From the NCBI RefSeq assembly GCF_024741815.1, contig NZ_CP102951.1, positions 1,999,001 through 2,063,000 of the forward strand: a DNA stretch of 64,000 bases, read 5' to 3'. The position numbers and the translations under genes were made by a program. This DNA comes from Pseudomonas sp. LS1212 (lineage in GTDB: Bacteria > Pseudomonadota > Gammaproteobacteria > Pseudomonadales > Pseudomonadaceae). Positions 7,441 to 16,237 of this stretch are shown one piece after another. Position 1 is the stretch's first letter. Every line of letters starts with the position of its first letter. Below the pieces are notes generated by a model. The model worked only from the letters and a program-made list of their open reading frames with translations, was not told the DNA's origin and made no database searches.

Positions 7441-8193
7441 TCAACGACGCCGTTGCACAAAGCTCTCCAGCGCCTCGCGGCATTCCGGGCTTTGCAGGCG
7501 GGCAACGAAGTTCAAATTCTCCTCACGGATAATCGCCAGCACACTGTCCAGCTGAGGCGCTTTCATCAGTCGTTTGCTGATTTGCATGGCGGCAGGCGAG
7601 GCCTGTGCCAGGCGCGCGGCATAGTCCATGGCAAAGGCCAGGCATTCTTTACCCTCGTCGAACACATGAGTGCACAAGCCCAGCGCATGGGCCTGTTCGC
7701 CATCGATGCTTTCCCCACCCAGCAACAGCCGGGCAGCATGGCCGTGCCCCAGCCGTTGCGGCAGCAACAGGCTGGCGGCGAATTCCTGGCAGAGCCCGAG
7801 CTTGACGAAGGGCGTGGCGAAGCGGCTGGTGCGGGTGGCCATGACCATGTCGCAGTGGGGTAGCAAGGTCGTGCCGATACCGATGGCTGCACCGCACACC
7901 GCGGCGATGAGCGGCTTGTCCAACGCAACCACGGCGGCCATGAAGCGAAAAGCCGGGGCGTCGAGGTCGGTGGGAGGATGTTGCAGGAAATCCACCAGGT
8001 CGTTGCCAGCGGTGAAACAGTCCGCACCGCCGCTGATGACGATCACCCGAACCTCGTCGTCGGCACTGGCGGCGTTGAGCGTTTCGCTCAGGCTGTCGTA
8101 CATGGCGTTGGTCAGGGCGTTGTATTTGTCTGGGCGGTTGAGGGTGATCGCCAGGCAATGCTGCTGGCGTTCGACCCGGATGTGCTCACTCAT
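7441..8193 (-). CDS. Enoyl-CoA hydratase/isomerase family protein
   Basis: 250 residues from ATG 8193 (AAGGA 11 nt upstream; the longer frame begins in the intergenic region). Crotonase features are L-N-R-P-D-K-Y-N-A-L, the first oxyanion loop D-C-F-T-A-G-N-D-L and the second C-G-A-A-I-G-I-G-T-T-L-L. The E-F-A-A-S-L-L-L-P segment carries one catalytic-type Glu region. The G-N-D-L (instead of the common G-A-D-L) and the short length resemble crotonases of the isomerase or aromatic-side-chain type, so the substrate is open. It is transcribed away from a marR-emrAB operon across a 150-bp region with two palindromes and may share its MarR regulator. Confidence 0.85.
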   Translation of the reverse strand: MSEHIRVERQQHCLAITLNRPDKYNALTNAMYDSLSETLNAASADDEVRVIVISGGADCFTAGNDLVDFLQHPPTDLDAPAFRFMAAVVALDKPLIAAVCGAAIGIGTTLLPHCDMVMATRTSRFATPFVKLGLCQEFAASLLLPQRLGHGHAARLLLGGESIDGEQAHALGLCTHVFDEGKECLAFAMDYAARLAQASPAAMQISKRLMKAPQLDSVLAIIREENLNFVARLQSPECREALESFVQRRR

Positions 8194-8260
8194 GCATGCG
8201 AATTCCTTGTGGACGTTAGCGTCAGCCTGATCGATCGGGTAGTCCCTGTCCATAGTCTTG

Positions 8261-8272
8261 TGGACTAGTCCA
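8261..8272. promoter_or_regulatory. 12-bp palindrome, candidate MarR operator
   Basis: TGGACTAGTCCA is a perfect palindrome between the divergent hydratase and marR genes. MarR regulators usually bind such sites next to their own gene. No binding data; the assignment rests on position and symmetry. Confidence 0.45.
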
Positions 8273-8311
8273 TTTAAACGGTAGGCAACACAGTACAAGT
8301 ATGCATATCAT

Positions 8312-8321
8312 AAGCTAGCTT
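8312..8321. promoter_or_regulatory. 10-bp palindrome close to marR start
   Basis: AAGCTAGCTT is a perfect palindrome 22 nt before the marR ATG, within a wider ACAAG...CTTGT arrangement (8294-8323). It would overlap a marR promoter or leader and is a second candidate MarR site. Confidence 0.4.
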
Positions 8322-8343
8322 GTTAATTTTCCGGGGTCTGTTG

Positions 8344-8802
8344 ATGCGTCCTACCGTTGGCTTCCTTCTGCATGACGTGGCGCGCCTGATGCGCAAGCGC
8401 TTTGAACAGCGCGCCCGTAATTTGGACCTGACCCGTTCTCAGTGGCAGGTGCTGGCCAAGTTGTCGGTCAACGAAGGCATCCACCAGAAAGGCCTGGCCG
8501 ATCTGCTGGAGATCGAGTCGATCACCCTGGTGCGCCTGCTCGACAAGATGCAGGAGCGCGGGCTTATCGAACGCCGCAAGCATCCCACCGACCGGCGGTT
8601 GTCCCTGCTGTTTTTGACGCCAGCCGCCCATCCCTTGCTCGATATCATGCGCGGCCTGGGCGAGCAGACGCGCAGCGAGGCGATGGCCGATTTCACTGAG
8701 GCTGAACGCGAGCAGCTGCTGCAGATGCTGACGCGGATGAAAGAGCAGCTGTTGCACGCCTGCACCTTGCCGGTCGAACCAGAGAGCACAGAACATGACT
8801 GA
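8344..8802 (+). CDS. MarR-family regulator of an EmrAB-type pump
   Basis: 152 residues from ATG 8344; a TTG further upstream in the same frame lacks support. The winged helix is evident: L-T-R-S-Q-W-Q-V-L-A, then L-L-E-I-E-S-I-T-L-V-R-L-L-D-K-M and the wing R-R-K-H-P-T-D-R-R. The stop codon overlaps the start of the emrA homologue by 8 nt, so the three genes form one operon. By analogy with EmrR and related pumps it likely represses the operon until a phenolic or hydrophobic acid binds. The divergent hydratase may belong to the same regulon. Confidence 0.9.
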   Translation: MRPTVGFLLHDVARLMRKRFEQRARNLDLTRSQWQVLAKLSVNEGIHQKGLADLLEIESITLVRLLDKMQERGLIERRKHPTDRRLSLLFLTPAAHPLLDIMRGLGEQTRSEAMADFTEAEREQLLQMLTRMKEQLLHACTLPVEPESTEHD

Positions 8803-9985
8803 AAACGTTCTCGAACGAGCCGAGGCCAGCGCCGATAGCGGTCGTGCCACGCAGGCTCCAGATACAGCGAATGTCTCAAGCGTTTCGCTACCCACGGAGC
8901 CAGCGAGCAGCGCTGCGCAGCGTCCGCGCTCGAGCAGGACCCGAACCGGGCTGTTCATGTTGTTGCCGGTGGTGTTGCTCGGTGCTGGCTGGGCCTACCT
9001 GGCAGGCGGGCGCTTCGTCTCCACCGACAGCGCCTATATCCAGGCCGAGCGGGTGGGTGTCGCCACCGATGTGTCGGGCCTGGTTGCTTCGGTCGAGGTC
9101 CAGGACAATCAGCAGGTCAGCAAGGGCCAGGTCCTGTTCCGTTTGCGCGGCGCCGCCTTCGAAACGGCCCTGGCCAGCGCCCGGGCGGAGTTGGGGACGG
9201 TGCGCAATGAGCTGATGAACCTCAAGGCCAGCTACGATCAAGCCCTGGCCGAAGTGGCCCAGGCCCAGGCGGAGTTGCCCTACCATCAGGAAAACCTCCG
9301 CCGCCAGGAGCAACTGCTGAAGGTTTCGGCGGTGTCGAAAACCAATTATGACGATGCGCACCACGCGCTGGAGACCAATCAACAACGCGTGGCCGTGGCC
9401 AAGGCCAAGGCCAAGGCGGTGCTGGCCCAATTGGGCGGGCAGGCCGGGCTGCCGGTCGACCGTTACCCGACCTATCAAAAGGCTCAGGCGGCGGTCGATG
9501 ATGCGCAGCGGATGCTCGCCGATTCGGTGGTCAGGGCGCCTTTCGACGGCATCGTCACCCAGGTCGACACCTTGCAGGTCGGCTCCTATCTGCAGGCTTC
9601 CCAGGCGGGCGTGAGCCTGGTCTCGAGCGACAGGCTCTGGGTGGCTGCTTCACCCAAGGAAACCGAACTGACCCACGTGACAGTCGGCCAGCCGGTGGAG
9701 ATCACCGTCGATAGTTACCCGGGCCAGGCCTGGCATGGCGTAGTCGAAAGCCTCAGCCCTGCGTCCGGCTCGAGCTTCGCCTTGCTGCCGGCACAGAACA
9801 CCACCGGCAACTGGGTCAAGGTGGTGCAGCGGATTCCGATCCGGATTCGCATCGACGACGCCGCCGGAAAACCGGCCTTGCGCCATGGCATGAGCGTGGA
9901 GGCCCGGATCGATACCGGTCGAAGCCGTGGTTTGCCCGAGGGTGTCAGCCAGCTGTTCGCAGGCGAGGCGCCGGGCCATGAGTGA
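8795..9985 (+). CDS. emrA: EmrA/HlyD-type membrane fusion protein
   Basis: 396 residues. After a 50-residue Ser/Thr-rich cytoplasmic start comes one membrane segment (G-L-F-M-L-L-P-V-V-L-L-G-A-G-W-A). The lipoyl-like barrel-sandwich half-motifs follow: S-T-D-S-A-Y-I-Q-A-E-R and V-S-G-L-V-A-S-V-E-V-Q-D-N-Q, with a coiled-coil hairpin around residues 110-200 and V-R-A-P-F-D-G-I-V-T-Q-V. The protein links an inner-membrane MFS pump to an outer-membrane channel. It overlaps the genes on both sides. No outer-membrane factor is encoded here, so one from elsewhere must be used. Confidence 0.9.
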   Translation: MTENVLERAEASADSGRATQAPDTANVSSVSLPTEPASSAAQRPRSSRTRTGLFMLLPVVLLGAGWAYLAGGRFVSTDSAYIQAERVGVATDVSGLVASVEVQDNQQVSKGQVLFRLRGAAFETALASARAELGTVRNELMNLKASYDQALAEVAQAQAELPYHQENLRRQEQLLKVSAVSKTNYDDAHHALETNQQRVAVAKAKAKAVLAQLGGQAGLPVDRYPTYQKAQAAVDDAQRMLADSVVRAPFDGIVTQVDTLQVGSYLQASQAGVSLVSSDRLWVAASPKETELTHVTVGQPVEITVDSYPGQAWHGVVESLSPASGSSFALLPAQNTTGNWVKVVQRIPIRIRIDDAAGKPALRHGMSVEARIDTGRSRGLPEGVSQLFAGEAPGHE

Positions 9986-11513
9986 GGAGGGCGCTAATGC
10001 CCCCCCTGACTTCAACCGTCCGATGATCACACTGTGCGTGATCCTGGCGGTGATCATGCAGGCGCTCGATACCACCATCGCCAACGTCGCGTTGCCGTAT
10101 ATGCAAGGCAGCATCTCGGCCAGCTCCGACCAGATCAACTGGGTGCTGACCTCCTATATTGTCGCTGCAGCAGTGATGACGCCACCGTCGGCGTTCCTGG
10201 CCCGACGCTTCGGTCGCAAGCGGGTCTTGCTCTGGGCGATTTCGGGTTTCGTATTCACCTCGGTGTTGTGCGGGATAGCCCAGTCGATCGGTGAAATCGT
10301 GGTATTCCGCCTGCTCCAGGGCCTGGCCGGGGCGGCGCTGGTGCCGCTGTCACAAGGCATCCTGCTGGACATCTACAGCGAGCGCGAGCGCGGTTCGGCC
10401 ATGGCCATGTTCGGCGTTTCGGTGATGGTCGGCCCCGTGCTGGGCCCCATGCTCGGCGGTTGGCTGACGGACAATCTGAGCTGGCGCTGGGTGTTCTTCA
10501 TCAACCTGCCGATCGGCCTGCTGGCGTTGGCAGGCATGCTCAAGTACGTGCGCGAGACCGCGCCGGAAAAACAGGCACAACTGGACTGGCTGGGTTTCGG
10601 TTCCCTGAGCGTGGCGATCCTGGCGTTTCAGTTGTTTCTCGATCGCGGCGAGCAGCTGGACTGGTTTTCCTCCGGGGAAATCCTGATCGAAGCGGCAATA
10701 GCCTTTGCCGCGACCTATATTTTTCTCGTGCACACGTTCACCGCTGATAAGCCCTTTATCAGTCCTGCGCTGTTCAAGGACCGTAATTTCTCCGTTGCCG
10801 TCGTGTTTATCTTCACCATCGGCATTACCTACCTGTCTTCCCTGGCACTGATGACGCCCTACCTGCAAAAGCTGATGAACTATCCGGTGCTGACTGCCGG
10901 CATCGTCATGGGCCCGCGTGGCCTGGGGACCATGCTCTGCATGTTTTTGGCCGGGCGTCTGATGGGGCGCGTCGACACCCGTTGGTTGCTGCTGACAGGG
11001 TTGCTGCTTTCGGCGTTGTCGATGGAGATGATGACCGGCTGGACCCCGGCGGTCTCCATGAGCGCCATCGTCTATACCGGTTTCCTGCAAGGGGCCAGCC
11101 TGGGCTTTCTCTTCGTGCCGCTGAGTACCATGGCCTTCGCCACGTTGCCGCCGGCCTTGCGCGGCGATGGTGCCGGCCTTTACAACCTGTCGCGCAACAT
11201 CGGTTCCAGCGTCGGCATCTCGATTTGCAGCGTGTTGCTGGCGCAGAACATTCAGATCAACCATGCCGATATCGTGAGTTACGTCACGGCCTTCAATCAC
11301 GCGTTCCGTGACGTGACCATCCAGAACCATCTCGACCCACTGACCGCAGGCGGTCGTGCGGCACTGGATGCCATGATCAACGAGCAGGCCAGCTGGATCG
11401 CCTATATCAATGACTTCCGCTTGCTGATGATCCTGTCGCTGGCCGTGATCCCCTTGATTCTGCTGCTGAGAAAGCCTGCGGCCATGACTGAAGTCGCGTC
11501 CGTAACCGACTGA
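9978..11513 (+). CDS. emrB: EmrB-type MFS drug exporter (DHA2, 14 TM)
   Basis: 511 residues from ATG 9978, which overlaps the emrA homologue stop by 8 nt. DHA2-family motifs are present: L-D-T-T-I-A-N-V-A-L-P in helix 1, W-V-L-T-S-Y motif, the A-R-R-F-G-R-K-R loop, and motif C as G-P-V-L-G-P-M-L-G-G-W-L. Hydrophobicity fits 14 transmembrane helices. It should export hydrophobic compounds or organic acids by proton antiport with the fusion protein. The stop lies 9 nt from the convergent XRE gene. Confidence 0.92.
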   Translation: MSEEGANAPPDFNRPMITLCVILAVIMQALDTTIANVALPYMQGSISASSDQINWVLTSYIVAAAVMTPPSAFLARRFGRKRVLLWAISGFVFTSVLCGIAQSIGEIVVFRLLQGLAGAALVPLSQGILLDIYSERERGSAMAMFGVSVMVGPVLGPMLGGWLTDNLSWRWVFFINLPIGLLALAGMLKYVRETAPEKQAQLDWLGFGSLSVAILAFQLFLDRGEQLDWFSSGEILIEAAIAFAATYIFLVHTFTADKPFISPALFKDRNFSVAVVFIFTIGITYLSSLALMTPYLQKLMNYPVLTAGIVMGPRGLGTMLCMFLAGRLMGRVDTRWLLLTGLLLSALSMEMMTGWTPAVSMSAIVYTGFLQGASLGFLFVPLSTMAFATLPPALRGDGAGLYNLSRNIGSSVGISICSVLLAQNIQINHADIVSYVTAFNHAFRDVTIQNHLDPLTAGGRAALDAMINEQASWIAYINDFRLLMILSLAVIPLILLLRKPAAMTEVASVTD

Positions 11514-11522
11514 CCTGCCGCG

Positions 11523-12131
11523 TCAGAACGTTGGTGGGGTAATGACCCAGATCACTATCGCATCGACGTCACCTGGGTTGCCGTAACGGTGCGGTTCCTG
11601 GCTGGAGAAACTGAAGCTGTCGCCCTCATTGAGCTGGAAATGGCGCTCGCCGACCCACAGTTCGAAGCTGCCGGACAGCAGGTAGCCGGCTTCTTCGCCT
11701 TCATGGCTGTAGCTCTGCTGGCTGTAGGTACCGGGCGGGAAGCGCGAATGGAGGATTTCCAGCTGCCGGTTGGGCTGCGGGGTGAGCAACTGGTCGACGA
11801 TGCCGTCTTCATAGTGAACGCTCAGGCGGCTGTTCTTGCGCACCACGTAGCCGTTGTCTTCAGGTGCGGTATTGGCCTCGCTGGCAAAGAACCACTGAAT
11901 GGTCACGCCCAGGCTGCGGGCGATGTTGAACAACGCCGGAATCGACGGATAGGCGAGGTTGCGCTCCAGCTGGCTGATGTAGCCTGCGGTCAGTTCGCTC
12001 ATCTCGGCCAGCGCGGCCAGGGTCATGCCCCGGCGCTTGCGCAGGCCGCGAATCCGCGTGCCGAGAAAATGCGTCTCTGCCGCGCCGCTGGGCGCGGCGC
12101 CGGCAGGTGGCGTTTGGCTGCTGTTGCTCAT
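11523..12131 (-). CDS. XRE-cupin transcriptional regulator
   Basis: 202 residues from ATG 12131 with GGAG 6 nt upstream. Residues 20-75 are a Cro/CI helix-turn-helix (R-I-R-G-L-R-K-R-R-G-M-T-L, then T-A-G-Y-I-S-Q-L-E-R). Residues 125-195 are a cupin (Y-S-H-E-G-E-E-A-G-Y-L-L-S-G, E-G-D-S-F-S-F). This layout is common in regulators of amine and amino-acid catabolism, such as PuuR-like proteins. It lies directly downstream of the large flavin oxidoreductase gene on the same strand (49 nt gap) and probably controls that unit in response to a small ligand in the cupin. Confidence 0.9.
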   Translation of the reverse strand: MSNSSQTPPAGAAPSGAAETHFLGTRIRGLRKRRGMTLAALAEMSELTAGYISQLERNLAYPSIPALFNIARSLGVTIQWFFASEANTAPEDNGYVVRKNSRLSVHYEDGIVDQLLTPQPNRQLEILHSRFPPGTYSQQSYSHEGEEAGYLLSGSFELWVGERHFQLNEGDSFSFSSQEPHRYGNPGDVDAIVIWVITPPTF

Positions 12132-12180
12132 TGCAGGCTCCAGGCCTCTGGCGGTCAAAGAGCCGGAGTATAAAACAGCA

Positions 12181-14139
12181 TCAGATCTCCCAGGCGACTT
12201 TCAAACCTTCGAAAATCGCTTCCTCGGCCGTGCGCGGTGCCAGGCAGTCGCCAATGCGCTTGAACTCCACCAGCCCTTTCAGTTCGTCGGCCAGGGTATC
12301 CACCGGCTGATGCCCCTGGCACAGCACCAGCGTATCGATATTCTCGAACAGCATCGGTTCGCCACTGGCGGTGTGCTGCAGGTAGACAGTGTTGTCGTCG
12401 CAGCCGTACAGCCGGGCATAAGGAGTGATCGGGATGCCCAGGCGATGCAGTTCGCCGGCCAGGTGGTCGCGTACATACAGCGGCAGGTTTTCCCCGCAGT
12501 GCGTGCCGTTGACCGCCAGTTGCACTTGATGCCCGGCGCGCACCAGGCGCTCGGCGATGCCCGGCCCGATCCAGTCACAGCGCCAATCGACCACCATGAC
12601 CGATCGGCCCGGCGTGACTTCCTCGCGCAGGATTTGCCAGGCATCCACCACTTGCAGTTCACCGCCGCGCTCGAACGCCGGCCAGTAGGGTTCGGCACCG
12701 GTGGCGATGATGACCAGGTCCGGGCGTTCACGTTCGACCAGTGCCCGGTCGACCCGGGTATTACGTACCACGCGTACCCCGGCCAGTTCCATTTCGCGTT
12801 GCAGGTTGGTGCTCGCGCCACCGAATTCGCTGCGCCGTGGCAGCAACTGAGCCAGCAGCACCTGGCCGCCGAGCTGGGCATTGGCCTCGTAAAGCGTGAC
12901 CTCGTGACCACGACGCGCGGCGACCGCTGCGGCCTTCATCCCGGCCGGGCCGCCACCGGCGATCATGATGCGTTTGCGCGTGGCGGTCGGTTGCAGCTGG
13001 CCATAGCGCAGTTCGCGGCCGGTCTCCGGGTGCTGGATGCAGGAGATCGGCAGGCCCTTGTGGAAATGTCCGATGCAGGCCTGGTTGCAGGCGATACAGG
13101 CCCGCACGTCTTCGGCACGACCGCTGTCGGTCTTGTTCGGCATCTGTGGGTCGCAGATCAGCGCGCGGGTCATGCCGCAGACATCGGCCTGGCCACGGGC
13201 GAGGATCAGCTCGGCCTCCTGGGGCTGATTGATCCGCCCGGTAACGAACACCGGTACGGCCAGGCTGGCCTTGAAGGTGGCGGCGTCCCTGGCCAGGTAG
13301 GCCGCTTCGATGGCCATCGGCGGGACGATATGAACGGCGCCGCCCAGCGACGCCGAAGTGCCGGCGACGATGTGCACGTAGTCGAGCTGTTGCTGCAGGG
13401 CCTGCACCGCTGCCAGCGATTCGTCTTCGGTCAACCCTTCGGGGTCGCGCTCATCGGCGGAAATCCGCAAGCCGATGATGAACTGCTCGTCGGTACTGGC
13501 CCGCACGGTGGCGATCACCTCACGCAAAAAACGCAGGCGCTGCGGCAAGTCGCCGTTGTAGTCGTCGGTGCGGCGATTGACCCGGGGGTTGATGAACTGT
13601 GCCGGCAGGTAACCGTGGCTGGCGACCACTTCAACGCCGTCCACGCCCGCTTCGTGCAGCCGCCGGGCGGCGGCGCCATAACCGGCGACGATCTCATCGA
13701 TCATCGCTTGGTCCAGTGCCCGCGGCATGACCCGGAAGCGTTCGTTGGGTACGGCCGAGGGCGAGTAGGCCACGGCCAGCAAGCCATCGCTGGACTCCAT
13801 GATTTCCCGGCCCGGGTGGAAGAGCTGCGAGAGCACCACGGTGCCGTGGGCATGGCAGGTTTCGGCCAGGCGGCGGTAGCCCTCGATGCATTCGTCGTCG
13901 GTGGCCATCAGTACATGCGAGGTGTAACGCGCGCTGTCATGCACGCCCGCCACCTGCAGGATGATCAGGCCGACGCCGCCTTCGGCACGCGCTCGGTGAT
14001 AGGCGATCAATTGCTCGTTGACCAGGTTGTCGGTGGGCATCGAGGTGTCGTGGCCACTGGACATGATCCGGTTCTTCAGGCGTTTGCCGCGGATCTGCAG
14101 GGGTTCGAACAGGTGTGCATAGGCTGGGCTGGACGGCAT
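12181..14139 (-). CDS. Two-domain FMN/FAD/Fe-S oxidoreductase (dienoyl-CoA reductase/N-demethylase type)
   Basis: 652 residues from ATG 14139 (CAGGAGTCC upstream). Residues 1-340 form an old-yellow-enzyme barrel (L-K-N-R-I-M-S-S, H-G-Y-L-P-A-Q-F-I-N-P-R, N-R-R-T-D-D-Y-N-G-D). Cysteines at about 348, 351, 355 and 367 (C-x2-C-x3-C-x11-C) would hold a 4Fe-4S cluster. The C-terminal half has an FAD site (I-A-G-G-G-P-A-G-M) and a second nucleotide site. This layout is shared by 2,4-dienoyl-CoA reductase FadH, trimethylamine dehydrogenase and stachydrine/dimethylglycine-type demethylases. The neighbours (XRE-cupin, solute-binding protein, aldolase) favour a catabolic demethylase or amine dehydrogenase over FadH. 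Substrate unknown. Confidence 0.85.
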   Translation of the reverse strand: MPSSPAYAHLFEPLQIRGKRLKNRIMSSGHDTSMPTDNLVNEQLIAYHRARAEGGVGLIILQVAGVHDSARYTSHVLMATDDECIEGYRRLAETCHAHGTVVLSQLFHPGREIMESSDGLLAVAYSPSAVPNERFRVMPRALDQAMIDEIVAGYGAAARRLHEAGVDGVEVVASHGYLPAQFINPRVNRRTDDYNGDLPQRLRFLREVIATVRASTDEQFIIGLRISADERDPEGLTEDESLAAVQALQQQLDYVHIVAGTSASLGGAVHIVPPMAIEAAYLARDAATFKASLAVPVFVTGRINQPQEAELILARGQADVCGMTRALICDPQMPNKTDSGRAEDVRACIACNQACIGHFHKGLPISCIQHPETGRELRYGQLQPTATRKRIMIAGGGPAGMKAAAVAARRGHEVTLYEANAQLGGQVLLAQLLPRRSEFGGASTNLQREMELAGVRVVRNTRVDRALVERERPDLVIIATGAEPYWPAFERGGELQVVDAWQILREEVTPGRSVMVVDWRCDWIGPGIAERLVRAGHQVQLAVNGTHCGENLPLYVRDHLAGELHRLGIPITPYARLYGCDDNTVYLQHTASGEPMLFENIDTLVLCQGHQPVDTLADELKGLVEFKRIGDCLAPRTAEEAIFEGLKVAWEI

Positions 14140-14155
14140 GGCTGGACTCCTGAAT

Positions 14156-14181
14156 GCCCGTCGCTCGGGCTTTTTATTTAT
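14156..14181 (+). terminator. Hairpin with T-run near the oxidoreductase start
   Basis: GCCCG, loop TCGCT, CGGGC and then TTTTTATTTAT on the plus strand. It sits only 17 nt upstream of the oxidoreductase ATG, in the leader of that leftward gene. As a plus-strand terminator it would stop antisense transcripts. As minus-strand RNA it would place a hairpin just before the ribosome binding site. Confidence 0.5.
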
Positions 14182-14190
14182 CTATAGAAA

Positions 14191-14205
14191 TTTACCCTCA
14201 GTAAA
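14191..14205. promoter_or_regulatory. TTTAC-N5-GTAAA inverted repeat, candidate operator
   Basis: A perfect 5-bp inverted repeat with 5-nt spacer in the AT-rich divergent region between the oxidoreductase and the binding-protein gene. It is a plausible site for the XRE-cupin or TetR regulator of the cluster, based only on position and symmetry. Confidence 0.4.
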
Positions 14206-14326
14206 AAATCAACTTGTTTTTTTAAAATCGATTGCGTAGCTTCAAATGGCGCCCAGCGTGGGTGCACCCTCACACAACAAAAAAACGGACGACGCGCAAG
14301 CGTCAGACCTGCTAGAGGAATCACAG

Positions 14327-15376
14327 ATGCAAGCGAACAGGCTCAAGACGGTTTTCCATCCATTGCTCCTGTGCCTGGCCGTTGGCCTGGGCAGCGCCCA
14401 GGCGGCGCCGGGCATGGTCGTGGTCGGCTATGGTGGCGCAGGGCAGAAGGCCCAGGACGAGGCGTTCTTCAAGCCCTTCAGCGCCAGCGATGGCAAGCCG
14501 CTGATTCAAAGCGAATACAACGGGGAAATGGCGCGGATCAAAGTCATGGTCGACACCGGCAATGTCGATTGGGACGTGGTGCAGATCGAAGGCCCCGACC
14601 TGCTGCGCGGTTGTGAAGAGGGCATGTACGAGCGGCTGGACTGGAACCGCCTTGGCCACGCCGATCAGTTGATTCCCGATGCGGCGCAGGAATGTGGTTC
14701 CGCGGCGCTGGTGTGGAGCGTGGCGATTGCCTACGACCGCAACAAACTGGCCCAGGCGCCGACCTCCTGGGCCGACTTCTGGGACGTGAACAAGACCCCC
14801 GGCAAGCGTGGCTTGCGCAAGCGCGCCGTGTACAACCTGGAGTTCGCCCTGCTGGCCGACGGGGTCAAGGTCGAGGATGTCTACAAGGTCCTGAGTACAC
14901 CGGCAGGGGTTGACCGCGCCTTCGCCAAGCTCACGGAACTCAAGCCACATATCCAGTGGTGGGAAGCCGGGGCGCAACCGCCGCAATGGCTGGCGGCGGG
15001 CGATGTGGTGATGACGTCCACCTACAGCGGCCGCGTTGCCACCGCTGCCCAAAATGGCAGCCCGCTGGCCCTGGTCTGGCCGGGCAGCCTGTATGGCATG
15101 GACTACTGGGCCATCATCAAGGGCTCCAGGCATGTCGATCAGGCCAAGCGCTTCATCGCCTATGCCAACCAGGCCGACGCCCAGGTCGATTACGTCAAAC
15201 GTATCCCCTACGGTCCGACCAACAAACAGGCCGCCGAGCGCCTTGCCCCTGACCTCGCGAAATGGGTGCCCACCTCACCGCAGAACCTGAACGGTGCGCT
15301 GTCGATGGACGTGGCGTTCTGGGTCGACCATGGCGAAGAGCTCGAAGAACGCTTCAACGCGTGGGCGAGCAAGTAA
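14327..15376 (+). CDS. Periplasmic extracellular solute-binding protein, PotD-like
   Basis: 349 residues from ATG 14327, preceded by AGAGGAATCACAG. A Sec signal (H-P-L-L-L-C-L-A-V-G-L-G-S-A-Q-A) is cut near residue 24. The mature protein reads V-V-V-G-Y-G-G-A-G-Q-K-A-Q, then W-D-V-V-Q-I-E-G-P, A-I-A-Y-D-R-N and S-W-A-D-F-W-D, the pattern of the PotD/ferric-iron binding-protein superfamily for small organic cations or polyamines. No permease or ATPase is encoded nearby, so it is an orphan. It is divergent from the flavin oxidoreductase and followed by an aldolase gene, which suggests a shared substrate pathway. Confidence 0.85.
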   Translation: MQANRLKTVFHPLLLCLAVGLGSAQAAPGMVVVGYGGAGQKAQDEAFFKPFSASDGKPLIQSEYNGEMARIKVMVDTGNVDWDVVQIEGPDLLRGCEEGMYERLDWNRLGHADQLIPDAAQECGSAALVWSVAIAYDRNKLAQAPTSWADFWDVNKTPGKRGLRKRAVYNLEFALLADGVKVEDVYKVLSTPAGVDRAFAKLTELKPHIQWWEAGAQPPQWLAAGDVVMTSTYSGRVATAAQNGSPLALVWPGSLYGMDYWAIIKGSRHVDQAKRFIAYANQADAQVDYVKRIPYGPTNKQAAERLAPDLAKWVPTSPQNLNGALSMDVAFWVDHGEELEERFNAWASK

Positions 15377-15450
15377 GTACTATGGCTGGCGCCGCACATG
15401 CGCCGGCCATAAGCTTGTGCCCGACAATAAAAACCTGGGGAGCCATGTAG

Positions 15451-16227
15451 ATGAATGACATTGCAGGAATCGATGCGATGATCGAACAAAGACTGCGTCA
15501 GGAGCTGGCGGCCTGTTATCGGTTGATTGCGCACTTTCGCATGACCGACCTGATTTTCACCCACATTTCGGTGCGTTTGCCCGGGCCCGATCATCACTTT
15601 TTGATCAACCCGTACGGCTTGATGTTCGATGAAATCACCGCCTCGAACCTGGTCAAGATCGACCTCAACGGGCACGCGGTCGAACCTTCGCCGTACCCGG
15701 TGAACCCGGCGGGTTTCGTGATCCACAGCGCCATCCACGGCGCGCGCGCGGATGCCCAATGCGTGCTGCACACTCATACCAGGGCCGGTTGCGCGGTGGC
15801 GGCGCTCAAATGCGGGCTGTTGCCGGTCAATCAGATCTCCATGGAGTTCTATGGCCGGGTGGCTTACCACGATTACGAAGGCATCGCCCTGGACCTGGAC
15901 GAACAGCAACGGCTGGTACGCGACCTGGGTGACAAGTCGGTGCTGATGCTGCGTAACCATGGCTTGCTGACGGTGGGCGAGAGCGTGGCCCAGGCGTTCT
16001 TGCGAATGTACTACCTGGAAAAGGCCTGCGAAATCCAGCTGGCGGCGCAAGCCTGCGGCGAGATCGTTCTGCCGCCGGCGGCGGTGTGCGAGCATACCGA
16101 GCGACAGTTCAACGAGCCGGGTCGGCCGTTGGCCGAAGGCGAATTGAGCGACCCGGACGGGGTGCAGCTGGCGTGGGCGGCGATGTTGCGGTTGCTCGAT
16201 CGCGTGGCGCCGGAGTATCGGGATTGA
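15451..16227 (+). CDS. Class II aldolase/adducin-family protein
   Basis: 258 residues from ATG 15451. The family fold is shown by A-H-F-R-M-T-D-L-I-F-T-H-I-S-V-R, N-P-Y-G-L-M-F-D-E-I, the zinc-binding H-T-H-T-R-A-G at about residues 108-112 and R-N-H-G-L-L-T-V-G for the third metal histidine. Members cleave or decarboxylate phosphorylated or plain hydroxy-acids with zinc; the non-sugar subgroup is often misnamed. It follows the solute-binding protein gene by 74 nt and is followed by a hairpin and a TetR regulator. Formaldehyde-equivalent or hydroxy-acid chemistry is possible but unproven. Confidence 0.85.
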   Translation: MNDIAGIDAMIEQRLRQELAACYRLIAHFRMTDLIFTHISVRLPGPDHHFLINPYGLMFDEITASNLVKIDLNGHAVEPSPYPVNPAGFVIHSAIHGARADAQCVLHTHTRAGCAVAALKCGLLPVNQISMEFYGRVAYHDYEGIALDLDEQQRLVRDLGDKSVLMLRNHGLLTVGESVAQAFLRMYYLEKACEIQLAAQACGEIVLPPAAVCEHTERQFNEPGRPLAEGELSDPDGVQLAWAAMLRLLDRVAPEYRD

Positions 16228-16237
16228 TGTGAGATTG

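Noticed and set aside
12025..14187. Long plus-strand open frame of 720 codons
   Set aside because: It is antisense to the flavin oxidoreductase, has no ribosome site or recognisable motif, and its composition is that of a GC-rich shadow frame.
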